This document shows, one piece after another, positions 61,028 through 64,000 of a DNA stretch of 64,000 bases. The position numbers and the translations under genes are program-made. The notes beneath the pieces are model-generated. The model was not told the DNA's origin and did not search any database. It saw only the letters and a list, made by a program, of their open reading frames with translations. Each line of letters opens with the position of its first letter. Positions within the stretch are counted from its first letter, which is position 1. Origin of the DNA: Piscinibacter defluvii. GTDB taxonomy: Bacteria; Pseudomonadota; Gammaproteobacteria; Burkholderiales; Burkholderiaceae_C. The stretch lies in the NCBI RefSeq assembly GCF_004011805.1, contig NZ_RCHJ01000004.1:558001-622000 (forward strand), read 5' to 3'.

Positions 61028-62395
61028 ATGGGAATGATCACCACGACGCGGCCCGCCGCGGTGGCGGGGCTGTTCTACCCGGACGATGCGGTGCGCCTGC
61101 GCGAGCAGGTGCATGCCGCGCTGGCCGGCGCGCGCGCCGCGCCGGGCCCGGCAGCGCCCAAGCTGCTGGTGGTGCCGCACGCCGGCTACGTCTACTCGGG
61201 CCCGATCGCCGGCAGCGGCTACGCGCTGCTCGCCCCCTGGGCCGAGCGCCTGCGCCGCGTCGTGCTGCTCGGGCCGACCCACCGCGTCGCGCTGCGCGGA
61301 CTGGCAGCGCCCACGGTGGACGCCTTCGAGACGCCACTCGGGCGCGTGCCGCTGGACCGCGCCGCGCTCGACACGCTGGCCGCGCTGCCGCAGGTGACCC
61401 GCAGCGACGCGCCGCACGCACGCGAACATGCGCTCGAGGTGCAGCTGCCCTTCCTGCAGGCCGTGCTGGGCGAGTTCACGCTGGTGCCGCTGGCGGTGGG
61501 CGACGCCGCGCCGGAGGCGGTGGCCGAGGTGCTCGAGCGGCTGTGGGGCGGCGACGAGACGCTGATCGTGATCAGTTCGGACCTGTCGCACTACCTGCCC
61601 TACGACGAGGCCCGGGCCGCCGACCGCGCCACCGTGGAGCGCATCCTCGCCTTCGCCACCGACCTCGATCCCTACGAGGCCTGCGGCGCGCACCCGCTGG
61701 CCGGTGCGCTGCGCGCCGCCCGGGCACACGGCCTGGTGCCGCGCCTGCTCGACCTGCGCAACTCCGGCGACACCGCGGGCGACCGCGAGCGCGTGGTCGG
61801 CTACGCGGCGCTCGCCTTCGAGCCGGCCGCCGCGGCGACGCACGAGCGCGACGACGAACTCGGCGAAGCGCTGCTCGCGCGCGCCCGCAACACCATCGCC
61901 GCCGCGCTCGGCCGCGCCGTCGCGCCCGAGCCGCCTCACCCGGCCCTGGCACGGCCCGGCGCGACCTTCGTGACGCTGCATGTGCACGGCGAGCTGCGCG
62001 GCTGCATCGGCACGCTGGAGGCCTGTCGCGCCCTGGAGGCCGACGTGCGCCGCCACGCCCGGGCCGCGGCCTTCGAGGACACGCGCTTCGAGTCGATCCG
62101 CGCGCACGAGCTCGAGGCGCTGCAGGTCGAGGTGTCGCTGCTGGGCGCGAGCGAGCCGCTGCCGGTGGCCGGCGAGCACGAGGCGCATGCGCGGCTGCGG
62201 CCGGGCGTCGACGGCGTCACGCTGCGCTGGCGCGGCCGCTCGGCCACCTTCCTGCCGCAGGTGTGGGAGCAGCTGCCCGCGCCGCGCGACTTCCTCGCCG
62301 CGCTCAAGCGCAAGGCCGGCCTGCCGGCCGACTTCTGGGCCGAGGACGTGCTGCTCGAGCGCTACCCGGTGCGCAAGTTCGGCGTGGAGCGCTGA
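61028..62395 (+). CDS. AmmeMemoRadiSam system protein B-A fusion (Memo plus AMMECR1)
   Basis: 455-residue fusion. Residues about 1-270 are a MEMO1-type domain with the metal-binding His set: VVPHAGYVYSG, LLGPTHRVAL and SSDLSHYLPYDEA. Residues about 290-455 are an AMMECR1 domain with the hallmark ELRGCIGTLEA and RFESI. The adjacent radical SAM gene completes the AmmeMemoRadiSam trio, whose reaction is not established; human MEMO1 binds iron or copper. AGGAGG ribosome site 5 nt before the ATG. Confidence 0.92.
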   Translation: MGMITTTRPAAVAGLFYPDDAVRLREQVHAALAGARAAPGPAAPKLLVVPHAGYVYSGPIAGSGYALLAPWAERLRRVVLLGPTHRVALRGLAAPTVDAFETPLGRVPLDRAALDTLAALPQVTRSDAPHAREHALEVQLPFLQAVLGEFTLVPLAVGDAAPEAVAEVLERLWGGDETLIVISSDLSHYLPYDEARAADRATVERILAFATDLDPYEACGAHPLAGALRAARAHGLVPRLLDLRNSGDTAGDRERVVGYAALAFEPAAAATHERDDELGEALLARARNTIAAALGRAVAPEPPHPALARPGATFVTLHVHGELRGCIGTLEACRALEADVRRHARAAAFEDTRFESIRAHELEALQVEVSLLGASEPLPVAGEHEAHARLRPGVDGVTLRWRGRSATFLPQVWEQLPAPRDFLAALKRKAGLPADFWAEDVLLERYPVRKFGVER

Positions 62396-62397
62396 GC

Positions 62398-63495
<1,098 letters not shown>

Positions 63496-63513
63496 ACAGC
63501 GCGGCTCAGGCGC

Positions 63514-63834
63514 TCAGTGATCTTCCAGCCGCGTGCTGGTGGCTTCGGCCAGTTCGCCGGTGTCGGCGTCGACCCAGTCCGCCAGGCCCAGCTCGCGCTC
63601 GGCCTCCTCGAGCGTCTCGCCGGGCTCGATGCTGTCGTCGGCGGCGGTGTACATGTCGTCCAGCGCCTCCTGCGCCGTGGCGAACGGGCCGAACTCCTGC
63701 CGGCCGTCCGGCGCCACCCAGTAGTAGCCGTCCGCGTGGCGCACCAGGGCACTGCTGTCGGGCAGGGAGAGATCCCTCAGCGCAGCGGCATCCGGCTCGG
63801 CGTCGTTCGTGGCGGCGGTCTTGGGCGACATCAT
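63514..63834 (-). CDS. Small acidic conserved protein
   Basis: 106-residue, strongly acidic cytoplasmic protein: RHADGYYWVAPDGRQEFGPFATAQEALDDMYTA resembles a short GYF-like or DUF module seen in Burkholderiales hypothetical proteins, followed by EPGETLEEAERELGLADWVDADTGELAEA. No function known. The GYYWVAPDG...EFGPFAT segment suggests a beta-hairpin recognition fold. Converges on amrS with an 18 bp gap. Start MMSPK at 63834. Confidence 0.72.
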   Translation of the reverse strand: MMSPKTAATNDAEPDAAALRDLSLPDSSALVRHADGYYWVAPDGRQEFGPFATAQEALDDMYTAADDSIEPGETLEEAERELGLADWVDADTGELAEATSTRLEDH

Positions 63835-63928
63835 GGCAAGTTCCCCGACGGGTTCACGGCCGCATGCTATGCCCGCCCGGGCCGGCTGTGTTGTCGCAGA
63901 GCAAGCTGTTACGAGGGGCTTTCGGGCG

Positions 63929-64000
63929 CTACAGGAAGCCGATGCAGCCCGGCGCGCCGCAGCGGCAGCGCAGCTTGCCGTCGTGGTGCGTCTCGCCATA
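63929..64000 (-). CDS. 3' end of a SET-domain protein (partial)
   Basis: The last 23 codons of a leftward gene cut by the window edge. They read YGETHHDGKLRCRC, then GAPGCIGFL and stop. The pattern C-x-C-G-A-x2-C-x-G is the post-SET zinc motif of SET-domain lysine methyltransferases, found at their extreme C-terminus in many proteobacteria. The catalytic part lies outside the window. Confidence 0.72.
   Translation of the reverse strand, partial: YGETHHDGKLRCRCGAPGCIGFL

Overview
This 64 kb window is a very GC-rich stretch of bacterial chromosome with dense coding and many ATGA/GTGA overlaps. The gene content points to a betaproteobacterium of the order Burkholderiales, in the Rubrivivax/Leptothrix/Methylibium neighbourhood. 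The evidence is a gid-par cluster (mnmG, rsmG, parA, parB) with parS sites, a type-2 argC, Burkholderiales-style Crp/Fnr plus DUF2892 genes, beta-class GST, NodT/RND efflux and a 2,4-dienoyl-CoA reductase. It is mostly a chromosomal backbone with accessory modules. I see no rRNA, tRNA, IS element, prophage or CRISPR array. Genus assignment is inference.

Layout. 0-6.3 kb: a GlcD-like FAD oxidase, then the stress operon prkA-yeaH-spoVR read leftward. 6.6-13.4 kb: chromosome partitioning genes, with parB split from parA by a hydrolase, argC and a GNAT gene; two parS sites lie inside rsmG and mnmG. 13.5-14.7 kb: YkgJ-like protein, Crp/Fnr regulator and DUF2892 protein, with a perfect CRP-type palindrome. 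14.7-19.6 kb: ABC exporter pair, secreted hydrolase, glutaredoxin-like protein, pirin. 19.8-21.9 kb: solute-binding protein, GST and a small exported protein. 21.9-28.3 kb: cobalamin uptake operon btuB-C-D-F plus a thioredoxin-like protein, preceded by a cobalamin riboswitch. 28.3-30.0 kb: an EamA transporter and a PD-(D/E)XK-like protein of unknown role.

30.1-37.0 kb: a probable stress-efflux operon of periplasmic adaptor, RND pump, DUF2892, OsmC-like, SLAC1-type permease and a CsoR-family repressor. Two CsoR-like operators overlap its promoter. 37-39.9 kb: small exported protein, fadH and a GNAT gene. 39.9-48.4 kb: the most unusual block. A TetR gene diverges from a tight six-gene leftward run encoding a 4-TM protein, an NNMT-type methyltransferase, a Calx-beta/delta-60 lipoprotein, a pyruvoyl-dependent arginine decarboxylase, a PACE exporter and a Ser/Thr kinase. 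I infer an amine (agmatine-related) synthesis, methylation and export system.

48.5-52 kb: an ECF sigma factor divergent from a second, paralogous Ser/Thr kinase. 52-54.4 kb: a WYL regulator divergent from a protein with a degenerate HNH-like motif, with two identical-arm operators between them. 54.5-60.9 kb: TetR-controlled tripartite RND efflux operon with strong palindromic operators. 61-63.5 kb: AmmeMemoRadiSam pair (AmmB-AmmA fusion plus radical SAM enzyme). The right edge holds a small conserved protein and the 3' end of a SET-domain gene.
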